6,216 nt of DNA from Modestobacter sp. (GCA_025963425.1 JAOPUQ010000345.1:1-6216), one strand, 5' to 3'. Shown: positions 1-6,007, counted from the first letter of the stretch. Notes: generated from the letters alone by a model not told the origin. Program-made: numbers and translations.

Positions 1-2
1 GC

Positions 3-2246
3 TCCGGCGGCGGCGGCGGCCGTCCGCCCGGTTCCCGCCCGCCGGCGCGGGGCGCCAGCGGGAGCGGGGGGAAGAAGAAGGGTTCGAAGAAGCAGCGCCG
101 GCGGCGGATCCTCGCCTGGCTCGCCGCCACCCTGGTGGGCGCCATGGTCCTGCTGGGGGTCTTCGTCGGGGTGGTCTACGCCTCGACCGAGGTGCCGAGC
201 GCGGACGCCGTCACCGGCAACCAGACCACGGTCATCTACTACGCCGACGGCACCACCGAGATGGCCCGGCTGGCCGCGGAGGAGGGCAACCGGACCAACG
301 TCACCCTCGACCAGGTCTCCGAGCCGGCCCGGGAGGCCGTGCTCGCCGCGGAGAACCGGAGCTTCTACTCCGACCCCGGCATCTCCGTCACCGGCATCGC
401 CCGCGCGGCGTGGAACAACCTGACCGGTGGTTCGACCCAGGGTGGTTCGACGATCACCCAGCAGTACGTGAAGAACGCCTTCCTGAACGCCGACCAGACC
501 TTCAGCCGGAAGTTCAAGGAGCTCTTCCTCGCCGTCAAGCTGGACAACCAGTACACGAAGGACGAGATCCTCGAGAAGTACCTCAACACCATCTACTTCG
601 GTCGCGGCGTCTACGGCATCGAGGCCGCGGCGAACACCTACTTCGGGGTGCCGGCCGCCGAGCTGACCGCCGAGCAGGGGGCCGTGCTGGCGGTGCTGGT
701 CCGCAGCCCCAGCGCCTACGACCCGGAGACCAACCCCGAGGGGGCGCAGGACCGCTGGTCGCTGGTGCTGGACGCGATGGTCGAGCAGAACTGGCTCGAC
801 GCCACTGCCCGGGCGGCCATGGTCTATCCGCCGGTGCTGCCGAAGACCGACAGCCGGCTGGGCATTCCGAGCGGGCCCGAGGGGCTGATCGTGCAGAAGG
901 TGCTCAGCGAGGTCCGGCGGACCTACCCCGACGTCGAGGCCCAGGGGCTGCGGATCACGACCACGGTCAACAAGGGCTACCAGGACGCCGCGGTCGCCGC
1001 CGTGCAGGACGTCATGCAGGGCGAGCCGGGCAACCTGCGCCAGGCCCTGGTCTCGATCGACCCACGGACCGGTGGGGTGCTCGCCTACTACGGCAACGCC
1101 ACCGGGAGCGGGGAGGGCGTGATCGACTACGCCCAGGCGCAGCGCCAGCCCGGCTCGTCGATGAAGCCCTACGTGCTGGCGACCGCCCTGGAGCAGGGGA
1201 TCAGCGTCAACGCCCGGCGGAACGGCAGCTCCCCGCAGAAGTTCCCGGACCGGACCCAGCCGGTGCGCAACGCCAGCAACGCCCAGTGCGCGGCGTGCAC
1301 GCTGACCGAGGCGATCACCAAGTCGCTGAACACCACGTTCTACGGGCTGGCCTACGAGGTGGGTGCGGAGAAGGTCCGCACCACGGCGCTGGCGGCCACG
1401 GGTCTGCCGGAGGAGTGGGGATCGGGTCAGCTGGAAGGCCACCGGGCCCTCGCCGACTACGACACCGGTGAGGTCGGTGGCGACATCGGCATCGGCCGGT
1501 ACGAGATGCGTCCGATCGACCAGGCCGTCGGTTTCGCCACCCTGGCTTCCGGTGGCGTCCGCCACGATGCCCACTTCGTCGCCCGGGTCGCCGACAGCGC
1601 GGGCAAGGAGCTGATGACGAACGACGGCAGCGCCACCGCCAAGCCGGTCATCCGGGCCGACGTGGCCAACGACGTCACGTTCGCGCTGGAAGGGGTGGCC
1701 GTGGCCTCCAAGCGGCCCCTGGAGGGCAACCGGCCGGTGGCGAGCAAGACCGGCACCCAGGGCCTCAACGACACCGACAACTCCGACGCGTGGATGGTCG
1801 GGTACACGCCCTCGATCTCCACCGCGGTGTGGATGGGCAGCGACTCGCTGCAGCCCATCGTCAACGCGCAGGGGCGGATCATCTACGGCTCCGGCCTGCC
1901 CGGCGCCATCTGGCAGCAGTTCATGGACGCGGCCCTGGCGGGCACACCCGAGGAGCCGCTGCCCAGCAAGGCGATCATCAAGGGCGACACGGGCAAGAGC
2001 GTGGCGGTGGAGACGACGCCGTCCACCACGCGGGAGAGCTCGAGCCGGGCACCGCGGACGCCGTCCGCGCCGGCGACCAGCACCCAGGCCACGGAGTCGA
2101 CCGAGCCCACGCAGACGACGGCGGAGACCACGGAGTCGACGCCGACGGCGACGTCCTCGCAAGGCCAGGGGATCCCGATCGTGCCGCCGGGGCAGAACAA
2201 CCGGGGGAACGGCAACGGCAACGGCAACGGGGGCGGGACCGGCTGA
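3..2246 (+). CDS. ponA: Bifunctional class A penicillin-binding protein (transglycosylase/transpeptidase), 5' partial
   Basis: Peptidoglycan synthase acting on the outer face of the membrane: the GT51 domain polymerises lipid II and the transpeptidase domain cross-links stem peptides. The frame is open to the left edge, so the true start is outside the window. Visible first are a Gly/Pro/Lys/Arg-rich cytoplasmic tail and one membrane helix (bases 108-182). Numbering from the ATG at 135, GT51 shows the catalytic Glu73 in ENRSFYSDPG, GGSTITQQ (103-110), RKFKE (125-129) and KDEILEKYLN (142-151). The transpeptidase shows SSMK (catalytic Ser341, Lys344), SLN (397-399) and KTGT (538-541). All catalytic motifs are intact. 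The motif-1 His of the family is Asp here, and a CAAC pair (385, 388) sits just before SLN. The C-terminus is a long Thr/Ser/Pro-rich tail ending in Asn-Gly repeats, with no PASTA domain. The ATG at 135 lies inside the membrane helix and cannot be the start. The next gene follows after 23 bases, implying an operon. Confidence 0.95.
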   Translation, partial: SGGGGGRPPGSRPPARGASGSGGKKKGSKKQRRRRILAWLAATLVGAMVLLGVFVGVVYASTEVPSADAVTGNQTTVIYYADGTTEMARLAAEEGNRTNVTLDQVSEPAREAVLAAENRSFYSDPGISVTGIARAAWNNLTGGSTQGGSTITQQYVKNAFLNADQTFSRKFKELFLAVKLDNQYTKDEILEKYLNTIYFGRGVYGIEAAANTYFGVPAAELTAEQGAVLAVLVRSPSAYDPETNPEGAQDRWSLVLDAMVEQNWLDATARAAMVYPPVLPKTDSRLGIPSGPEGLIVQKVLSEVRRTYPDVEAQGLRITTTVNKGYQDAAVAAVQDVMQGEPGNLRQALVSIDPRTGGVLAYYGNATGSGEGVIDYAQAQRQPGSSMKPYVLATALEQGISVNARRNGSSPQKFPDRTQPVRNASNAQCAACTLTEAITKSLNTTFYGLAYEVGAEKVRTTALAATGLPEEWGSGQLEGHRALADYDTGEVGGDIGIGRYEMRPIDQAVGFATLASGGVRHDAHFVARVADSAGKELMTNDGSATAKPVIRADVANDVTFALEGVAVASKRPLEGNRPVASKTGTQGLNDTDNSDAWMVGYTPSISTAVWMGSDSLQPIVNAQGRIIYGSGLPGAIWQQFMDAALAGTPEEPLPSKAIIKGDTGKSVAVETTPSTTRESSSRAPRTPSAPATSTQATESTEPTQTTAETTESTPTATSSQGQGIPIVPPGQNNRGNGNGNGNGGGTG
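2205..2230 (+). repeat. GGCAAC hexanucleotide tandem repeat in the ponA 3' end
   Basis: Three exact GGCAAC copies (2211-2228) follow an imperfect copy (GGGAAC, 2205-2210) and run into a G-rich stretch. They encode the Asn-Gly repeat of the low-complexity C-terminal tail. Each unit is in frame (two codons), so slippage would change tail length without breaking the protein. Confidence 0.8.
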
Positions 2247-2269
2247 GGCCGGGCAGGCAGACTGAGCAG

Positions 2270-3790
2270 GTGAGTACGACGACGGGTCCGTCCGCCCCGG
2301 CCGACCAGCCGGGGGACGGGCCCGCCGTCGTGTCCGGCCCCGACCGCGTCGTCCCCACGTGGACCGACCCGGTCGCGGTGCAGGCCAGCGAGCTGGTGGG
2401 CGGCCCCTGGGGCCGGCACGCGCTGACCGGTCGGGCGCTGTTCTGGACCCCGTTGCGCGTGTGCCTGCTCTTCACCGTGGCCGTGCTGGCCCTGGCGTGG
2501 GTCAAGCAGGTGCCCTGCGCGGACGGCGACTGGACGGGCGCCAAGCAGTACACGCACTTCTGCTACTCCGACACGGTCCCGCTGTTCGGGATCCGCGGCC
2601 TGGACTCCGGTCAGGTGCCCTACCTGGACTCCGAGCTGGAGTACCCGGTGCTGACCGGCGGGTTCATGCAGCTGGCCGCGGTGCTGGCGCGGGGCTACGA
2701 CGGCCTGGCCTCCAGCGTGGGGCCGCTGCCCGCGGTCGTGCCGGTGGAGAGCTACTACGTGCTCACCTGCCTGCTGCTGTCGGTCTGCGCGCTGCTGGTG
2801 ACCCGAGCGGTCCTCGCGCTGGCCGGACGGCGGCCGTGGGATGCGGCGATGGTCGGGCTGTCCCCGCTGCTGTTCGTGCACGCCTTCACCAACTGGGACC
2901 TGTTCGCCGTCGCTCTGGCCTCGCTCGGCATGTGGGCGTGGGCCCGGCGGCACCCGGTGCTGGCCGGGGTGCTGATCGGGTTGGGCGCGGCCGCAAAGCT
3001 CTACCCGGTGCTGCTGTTGGGCGTGCTGTTCGTGCTGTGCCTGCGGGCCGGGCGGCTGCAGGCCTGGCTGGGCGCCGCGCTGGGCGCAGCGGTGGCGTGG
3101 CTGGCGGTGAACGTGCCGATCGCGGTCCTGGCGCCGGAGAACTGGGCCCGTTTCTTCACGCTGAACGGGAGCCGGCCGGCCGACCCGGACACGCTGTGGA
3201 ACATCGCGCTGACCGTGACCGACCACCGCATCCTGGACGGTCCGCTGGCGGAGGGGCAGTCGCCGTCGGTGCTCAACGCGGTGGTGGCCGGCGCGCTGCT
3301 GGCGCTCGCCGCCGCGGTGGCGGCGCTGGCGCTGCTCGCTCCGCGGCGGCCACGGGTGGCCCAGCTGGCGTTCCTGCTGGTCGCCGGCTTCCTGCTGCTG
3401 AACAAGGTGTGGAGCCCGCAGTACTCGCTGTGGCTGCTGCCGCTGGCCGTGCTGGCCCGCCCGCACTGGCGGTCGCTGCTGCTGTGGCAGGCCACCGAGG
3501 CGCTGCTGTGGGTGCCCCGGCTGCTCTGGTACCTGGGCACGGACAACAAGGGCGTCGGGATCGAGTGGTTCCTCGTCGCCGTCGGGGTGCGCGACGTCGC
3601 GGTCGTCGTCCTCATGGCGCTGGTGGTCCGCGACGTCTGGCACCCCGAGCGGGACCGGGTGCGGCAGAGTTGGCCCGGCACCGACGACCCCGCGGGAGGG
3701 GTCCTGGACGGCGCCGGGGACGTGATCACATTGCGACGCTTCGCGCCGCACCGCGGCCAGGAGCTGTCCCCGGCTGAGCGGAGCCGTTGA
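2270..3790 (+). CDS. GT87/DUF2029-like polytopic membrane glycosyltransferase
   Basis: Probable GT-C fold transferase using a polyprenyl-phosphate sugar (mannose in the characterised GT87 member PimE) on the outer membrane face; the acceptor is unknown. From the GTG at 2270 it is 506 residues: a polar N-terminal tail, a first helix at about 62-80, many further hydrophobic helices and a charged C-terminal tail of about 50 residues. Family-like signatures are YLDSELEYPVLTG (118-130, acidic residues in the first external loop, where GT-C enzymes carry catalytic Asp/Glu), NWDLFAV (from 208), KLYP (243-246) and SPQYSLWLLPL (from 382). Cys83 and Cys98 in the first external loop could form a disulfide. 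The ribosome binding site at 2270 is weak (GAGCAG); in-frame GTGs at 2330 and 2378 are alternatives, both before the first helix. I chose 2270 because it leaves only 23 bases after ponA. An equivalent membrane protein follows ponA1 in mycobacteria (Rv0051, from memory). Family call fairly sure; substrate unknown. Confidence 0.85.
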   Translation: MSTTTGPSAPADQPGDGPAVVSGPDRVVPTWTDPVAVQASELVGGPWGRHALTGRALFWTPLRVCLLFTVAVLALAWVKQVPCADGDWTGAKQYTHFCYSDTVPLFGIRGLDSGQVPYLDSELEYPVLTGGFMQLAAVLARGYDGLASSVGPLPAVVPVESYYVLTCLLLSVCALLVTRAVLALAGRRPWDAAMVGLSPLLFVHAFTNWDLFAVALASLGMWAWARRHPVLAGVLIGLGAAAKLYPVLLLGVLFVLCLRAGRLQAWLGAALGAAVAWLAVNVPIAVLAPENWARFFTLNGSRPADPDTLWNIALTVTDHRILDGPLAEGQSPSVLNAVVAGALLALAAAVAALALLAPRRPRVAQLAFLLVAGFLLLNKVWSPQYSLWLLPLAVLARPHWRSLLLWQATEALLWVPRLLWYLGTDNKGVGIEWFLVAVGVRDVAVVVLMALVVRDVWHPERDRVRQSWPGTDDPAGGVLDGAGDVITLRRFAPHRGQELSPAERSR

Positions 3791-3863
3791 CCGTGTCCCC
3801 GGCGGGAAGCCTCCGGCCCCCGCGCCAGGGTCACCCCGGCTCCGTGCCGTCCCCGGTCATCCG

Positions 3864-3890
3864 GACCCGGCGCCGCCTTCGGGCCGGGTC
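3864..3890. terminator. GC-rich hairpin between convergent genes, probable bidirectional terminator
   Basis: A perfect 8-base-pair stem, GACCCGGC (3864-3871) with GCCGGGTC (3883-3890), can continue after a one-base bulge with CCG/CGG closing a CCTT loop. It lies 73 bases after the GT87 stop, and its right arm reaches into the nfo stop codon (3889-3891, minus). There is no T-tract on either side, as is common for actinobacterial terminators, so termination is inferred from position and stem strength. A weaker stem with CCGG arms at 3799-3802 and 3813-3816 lies nearer the GT87 stop. Confidence 0.5.
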
Positions 3891-4698
3891 ACATCGCCTC
3901 CCTGAGCAGGGCTATCTCTGCCGCGTGGCTCGCCGCGTCGCCGGGGGTCTCCAGCACGATCGGGGCGTCCGCGGCGCGGGCGACCTCCAGCAGCAGCTCC
4001 AGCGGGATCTCGCCCTCGCCCAGCGGTGCGTGCCGGTCCCGGCCGGAGCCGGCCGGGTCACGGCTGTTGTTCAGGTGCACCAGGTCGATGCGGCCGGTGA
4101 TCGCCCGGACGTCGGCGACGACCCGGGACAGGTCCCAGCCGGCGGCCCAGGCGTGGCAGGTGTCCAGCACGAAGCCGGCGTCGAACTCACCCACGGCCTC
4201 CCACAGCCGGTCCAGCGCACCCAGGTCGCGGGCCATCGCGTTGTCGCCACCGGCGGTGTTCTCGATCAGGACGGGCAGCCCGAACCCACCGGACTCCGCC
4301 TGCCTGGCGAAGGTCTTGCGCCAGTTGTCGACACCGGCGGCCGGGTCGTCCTTGGCCAGCACGTGGCCGCCGTGCACGACCATCCCCCGGGCGCCGATCG
4401 CCACCGAGGCCTGGGCGTGCTGGCCGAGCAGCTTGCGGCTGGGGATGCGGATCCGGTTGTTGGTCGAGGCGACGTTGAGCACGTAGGGGGCGTGCACGAA
4501 GACCGCGACGTCGCCGGCGAGCAGGTCGGCGGCGTCGGGGCGCGGCTGGGGCGCCTTCCAGCCCTGGGGGTCGGCGAGGAACACCTGTACCCCGTCGGCG
4601 TCCATCTCGGCGGCCCGGGCCAGGGGCCCGCCGTCGAGGAGTTCGTTCTCATCGGTCAGGCCGGGTCCGACGTGGACCCCGATCGGGTGGAAAGCCAC
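3889..4698 (-). CDS. nfo: Deoxyribonuclease IV (endonuclease IV, AP endonuclease)
   Basis: Zinc-dependent apurinic/apyrimidinic endonuclease of base-excision repair; it cuts the backbone 5' of abasic sites and removes blocked 3' ends. The 269-residue TIM-barrel protein shows the whole metal-binding set: His69 (VHAPYVLN), His109 (VVHGGH), Glu146 (LIENTAGG), Asp179 and His182 (LDTCHAWAAG), His208 (LVHLNNS), Asp221 and His223 (DRHAPLGEGEI) and Glu250 (LETP). These match the nine ligands of E. coli Nfo in order and spacing. The N-terminal IGVHVG corresponds to the IGAHVS-type strand that opens the family, which supports the GTG start at 4698 only a few residues earlier. There is no properly spaced Shine-Dalgarno; a TACTGT box 7 bases upstream suggests a leaderless mRNA. 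The gene is convergent with the GT87 gene and divergent from the exported-protein gene, so it is its own transcription unit, inserted in an otherwise plus-strand envelope/ribosome locus. Confidence 0.95.
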   Translation of the reverse strand: MAFHPIGVHVGPGLTDENELLDGGPLARAAEMDADGVQVFLADPQGWKAPQPRPDAADLLAGDVAVFVHAPYVLNVASTNNRIRIPSRKLLGQHAQASVAIGARGMVVHGGHVLAKDDPAAGVDNWRKTFARQAESGGFGLPVLIENTAGGDNAMARDLGALDRLWEAVGEFDAGFVLDTCHAWAAGWDLSRVVADVRAITGRIDLVHLNNSRDPAGSGRDRHAPLGEGEIPLELLLEVARAADAPIVLETPGDAASHAAEIALLREAM

Positions 4699-4705
4699 CC
4701 CCCGG

Positions 4706-4711
4706 ACAGTA
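4706..4711 (-). promoter_or_regulatory. Putative -10 box for leaderless nfo transcript
   Basis: On the minus strand TACTGT (matching TAnnnT) ends 7 bases before the nfo GTG, the distance at which actinobacterial RNA polymerase would start on or next to the start codon. The intervening bases are CCGGGGG, which touch the start and are too close to act as a normal ribosome binding site. No convincing -35 hexamer is seen 16-18 bases upstream. Confidence 0.45.
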
Positions 4712-4747
4712 GTTCTCCACTTTCTCGACGTGCGGGCGTATCGCGGA

Positions 4748-4790
4748 GGTCACATGATCGTTCAGCAACGTGACCGGGGTTACTGACCGG
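4748..4790. promoter_or_regulatory. Nested inverted and direct repeats in the divergent nfo / exported-protein intergenic region
   Basis: GGTCAC (4748-4753) and GTGACC (4770-4775) are exact inverted copies. GTGACC also pairs, with one mismatch, with GGTTAC (4778-4783). TGACCGG occurs twice directly (4771-4777 and 4784-4790). The cluster lies 34-76 bases before the exported-protein start and 50 or more bases upstream of nfo, so it is well placed for an operator or promoter of the plus-strand gene. A SigB/SigF-like reading (GTTC at 4760, 14-base gap, GGTTAC) is possible but weak. No regulator can be named. Confidence 0.3.
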
Positions 4791-4812
4791 TAGTAGTCGT
4801 CAGTGTCGACGT

Positions 4813-4818
4813 GGAGGT
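4813..4818 (+). promoter_or_regulatory. Ribosome binding site deciding the exported-protein start
   Basis: GGAGGT is followed 5 bases later by GTG at 4824. A longer in-frame reading from GTG 4803 is possible, but this strong Shine-Dalgarno lies inside that extension and points to 4824. Starting at 4824 also gives a standard signal peptide with arginines right at the N-terminus. Confidence 0.75.
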
Positions 4819-4823
4819 GTCCA

Positions 4824-5834
4824 GTGCGGGGTCGGATCCGTCGAACGGCCGGGCGTGCGCTCGCGATGGCCGTGGCCGGCTGGGTGCTCGCCATGACCGG
4901 ATCGGTCCTGGTGGCGCCCTCGGCCAGCGCGGACCCGGCGGTCACCGTGGCCATCCGGGACCTGACACCGCCGGTGGTGTCCGTCGACGCCGGCGGCACG
5001 GTCACCTTCGTCAACGAGATCCAGGACAAGACCGTGCAGGTGGGCGGCGGCGGGCTGCTGCCCACGCTGGCCAGCGTCACCGCGCACACCGACGTCACGC
5101 TGAAGGTGCCCTCGGGCAGCAGGCCGCTGCCGGCCGGGGCGCGGGTCGGCGAGAAGTTCGCCTCGACCTGCGTGGGCTGCACGATCACCTACACCTACCG
5201 GCTGCAGAGCAACGCCGCGCTGACCGCCGCGCTCACCGACGCCACGCTCAAGCTGCTCCCCCCGCTGCCGGCACCGACCCCGTTCGTGGTCAACACCCTG
5301 GTGCCGCTGCCCAACCTGCCCTCGGTGAACCTGCCGCAGCTTCCCCCGGCGACCGTGCCGGCGCCGCCCAGCCCGGCGCCGGGCGGCCCGCCCGTCCCCG
5401 CGCCGCCCGCCGACCCGGTTCCCCAGCCGCCCGCGGACGGTGCCCCGGCCGACGACGGCGGGGCGCAGACCGTGAACGGCACCCCGTACAGCTACGGCAC
5501 CGCCGGGGGGGCCGCCCAGCTGGCCCCCACGTCGTCCTCGGTCTCCGCGCTGGCCAACTCCTTCATCCCCGGCCAGGCCATGGGCCGCCGCGACGCATCC
5601 GGCAGCGGCGGCGTGGTGGGCGACTACGACGGTGCCTCCGTACCGGTCTTCGGGCAGCTCGCCGGCCTGGACAGCGCGGTGTCCGGTGCGGACGGCACCG
5701 AGGTCTCCCCCGATGCCGCCGGTACCACCGCCGGGGCCGGGCTGACCGTGTCGGCGCTGGCGGCCTTCCTCGCGCTGGCCGGGGTCTCCTCGGCCCTCGT
5801 CCGTGGCGTCCGGCTGCAGCGCGCCTCCCGCTGA
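4824..5834 (+). CDS. Exported, C-terminally membrane-anchored protein with cupredoxin-like N-terminal domain and Pro-rich stalk
   Basis: I do not recognise a named family. From GTG 4824 it has 336 residues. A signal peptide (arginines at 2-11, hydrophobic core at about 12-31) probably ends after Ala36 (PSASA before DP). Residues 37 to about 143 are beta-rich: a segment PPVVSVDAGGTVTFVNE resembles the opening strands of cupredoxins, but the usual copper His after the Asn is missing (DKTVQV), and no His/Cys/Met ligand set is visible. A CVGC pair (Cys116, Cys119) could be a disulfide. Residues 144-204 are a Pro-rich stalk suited to crossing the cell wall. A Gly/Ser/Ala-rich segment follows, then a membrane helix (about 307-326) and a basic tail (RGVRLQRASR) that would face the cytoplasm. 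No LPXTG motif or lipobox is seen. It is divergent from nfo and lies upstream of rpsF; nothing in the context reveals its role. The coding reading is supported by codon bias, the strong ribosome binding site and coherent topology. Confidence 0.8.
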   Translation: MRGRIRRTAGRALAMAVAGWVLAMTGSVLVAPSASADPAVTVAIRDLTPPVVSVDAGGTVTFVNEIQDKTVQVGGGGLLPTLASVTAHTDVTLKVPSGSRPLPAGARVGEKFASTCVGCTITYTYRLQSNAALTAALTDATLKLLPPLPAPTPFVVNTLVPLPNLPSVNLPQLPPATVPAPPSPAPGGPPVPAPPADPVPQPPADGAPADDGGAQTVNGTPYSYGTAGGAAQLAPTSSSVSALANSFIPGQAMGRRDASGSGGVVGDYDGASVPVFGQLAGLDSAVSGADGTEVSPDAAGTTAGAGLTVSALAAFLALAGVSSALVRGVRLQRASR

Positions 5835-5843
5835 CCCCGGTCC

Positions 5844-5878
5844 CCGGAGCATCCGCCCAGCTCACCGGAGCACCCGCC
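5844..5878 (+). repeat. Two 14-base direct repeats with 21-base period upstream of the rpsF promoter
   Basis: CCGGAGCATCCGCC (5844-5857) and CCGGAGCACCCGCC (5865-5878) differ at one base, and their starts are 21 bases apart, two helical turns. The pair is framed by an inverted repeat, CGGTCCC (5838-5844) and GGGACCG (5879-5885), and ends 9 bases before the extended -10 element. It could bind a regulator, and the inverted repeat could act as a weak terminator for the exported-protein gene; neither is shown. Confidence 0.5.
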
Positions 5879-5886
5879 GGGACCGC

Positions 5887-5895
5887 TGGTAGCCT
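5887..5895 (+). promoter_or_regulatory. Extended -10 promoter for rpsF operon
   Basis: TGGTAGCCT fits the extended -10 pattern TGnTAnnnT, with the hexamer at 5890-5895. Transcription would start near 5902 and give a 5' leader of about 105 bases before rpsF. No good -35 hexamer is visible at 16-18 bases, which extended -10 promoters can do without. Confidence 0.5.
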
Positions 5896-5902
5896 GTCGG
5901 GT

Positions 5903-5939
5903 GCGCGTTCGCAGCTGATACCTGTCTGCTCGGACGCGC
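5903..5939 (+). promoter_or_regulatory. Hairpin at the 5' end of the rpsF leader
   Basis: GCGCGTTCG (5903-5911) pairs with CGGACGCGC (5931-5939) over nine pairs including one G-U. An alternative inner pairing, GCAG (5911-5914) with CTGC (5926-5929), can extend it. The hairpin would begin at or next to the predicted transcription start. It may stabilise the transcript or shape the folding of the downstream regulatory motif; function is inferred. Confidence 0.35.
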
Positions 5940-5953
5940 GACGCGTGCACAGC

Positions 5954-5996
5954 CCTCCTGCTGCAGACACTCTGCAGCCGCTGAGACCAGAGGAGG
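5954..5996 (+). promoter_or_regulatory. Candidate S6:S18 autoregulatory mRNA motif overlapping the rpsF ribosome binding site
   Basis: CTGCAGA (5961-5967) and TCTGCAG (5971-5977) form a perfect 7-pair hairpin with loop CAC. It is followed directly by CCG (5978-5980), the conserved trinucleotide of the S6:S18 binding motif known from rpsF leaders. An outer stem, CCTCCT (5954-5959) with AGGAGG (5991-5996), encloses it and would sequester the rpsF Shine-Dalgarno. This gives the expected layout: outer stem, one-sided internal loop starting with CCG on the 3' strand, inner hairpin. The expected effect is that surplus S6:S18 complex stabilises the closed form and lowers translation. The 13-base 3' loop strand is longer than I would expect, so the outer stem may pair differently. 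Confidence 0.55.
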
Positions 5997-6007
5997 TGGG
6001 GTTCTCC

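Noticed and set aside
135..137. ATG at 135 as the start of the penicillin-binding protein
   Set aside because: It lies in the middle of the only membrane helix (108-182), and the frame continues upstream through a basic cytoplasmic tail to the window edge. The real start is outside the window.
410..1471. Second open frame on the plus strand within ponA
   Set aside because: It is an Arg/Gly/Ala-rich off-frame reading of the PBP with no motifs, while the overlapping frame carries the intact GT51 and transpeptidase signatures.
1883..3751. Long open frame on the minus strand opposite ponA and the GT87 gene
   Set aside because: Its product is a low-complexity Arg/Gln/Pro/Gly/His-rich string with no motif, as expected for an antisense frame in very GC-rich DNA. 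The plus-strand genes have clear families.
3787..4773. Plus-strand open frame opposite nfo, overlapping the GT87 stop
   Set aside because: The product is compositionally odd and motif-free, and the minus strand carries deoxyribonuclease IV with all nine metal ligands.
4760..4783. SigB/SigF-type promoter (GTTC, 14-base gap, GGTTAC)
   Set aside because: It matches the consensus only partly in both boxes, so it is kept as a possibility within the repeat entry and not called as a promoter.
4803..4823. GTG at 4803 as the start of the exported protein
   Set aside because: The strong Shine-Dalgarno at 4813-4818 lies inside this extension and is spaced for GTG 4824, which also gives a cleaner signal peptide.
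5700..5834. Sortase (LPXTG) sorting signal or lipoprotein anchor for the exported protein
   Set aside because: No LPXTG-like motif precedes the C-terminal helix and there is no lipobox Cys at the signal peptide end, so a plain transmembrane anchor fits better.
4800..5852. Minus-strand open frame opposite the exported-protein gene
   Set aside because: It is Arg/Gly-rich with no recognisable features. The plus strand has a strong ribosome binding site, signal peptide and membrane anchor in one coherent frame.
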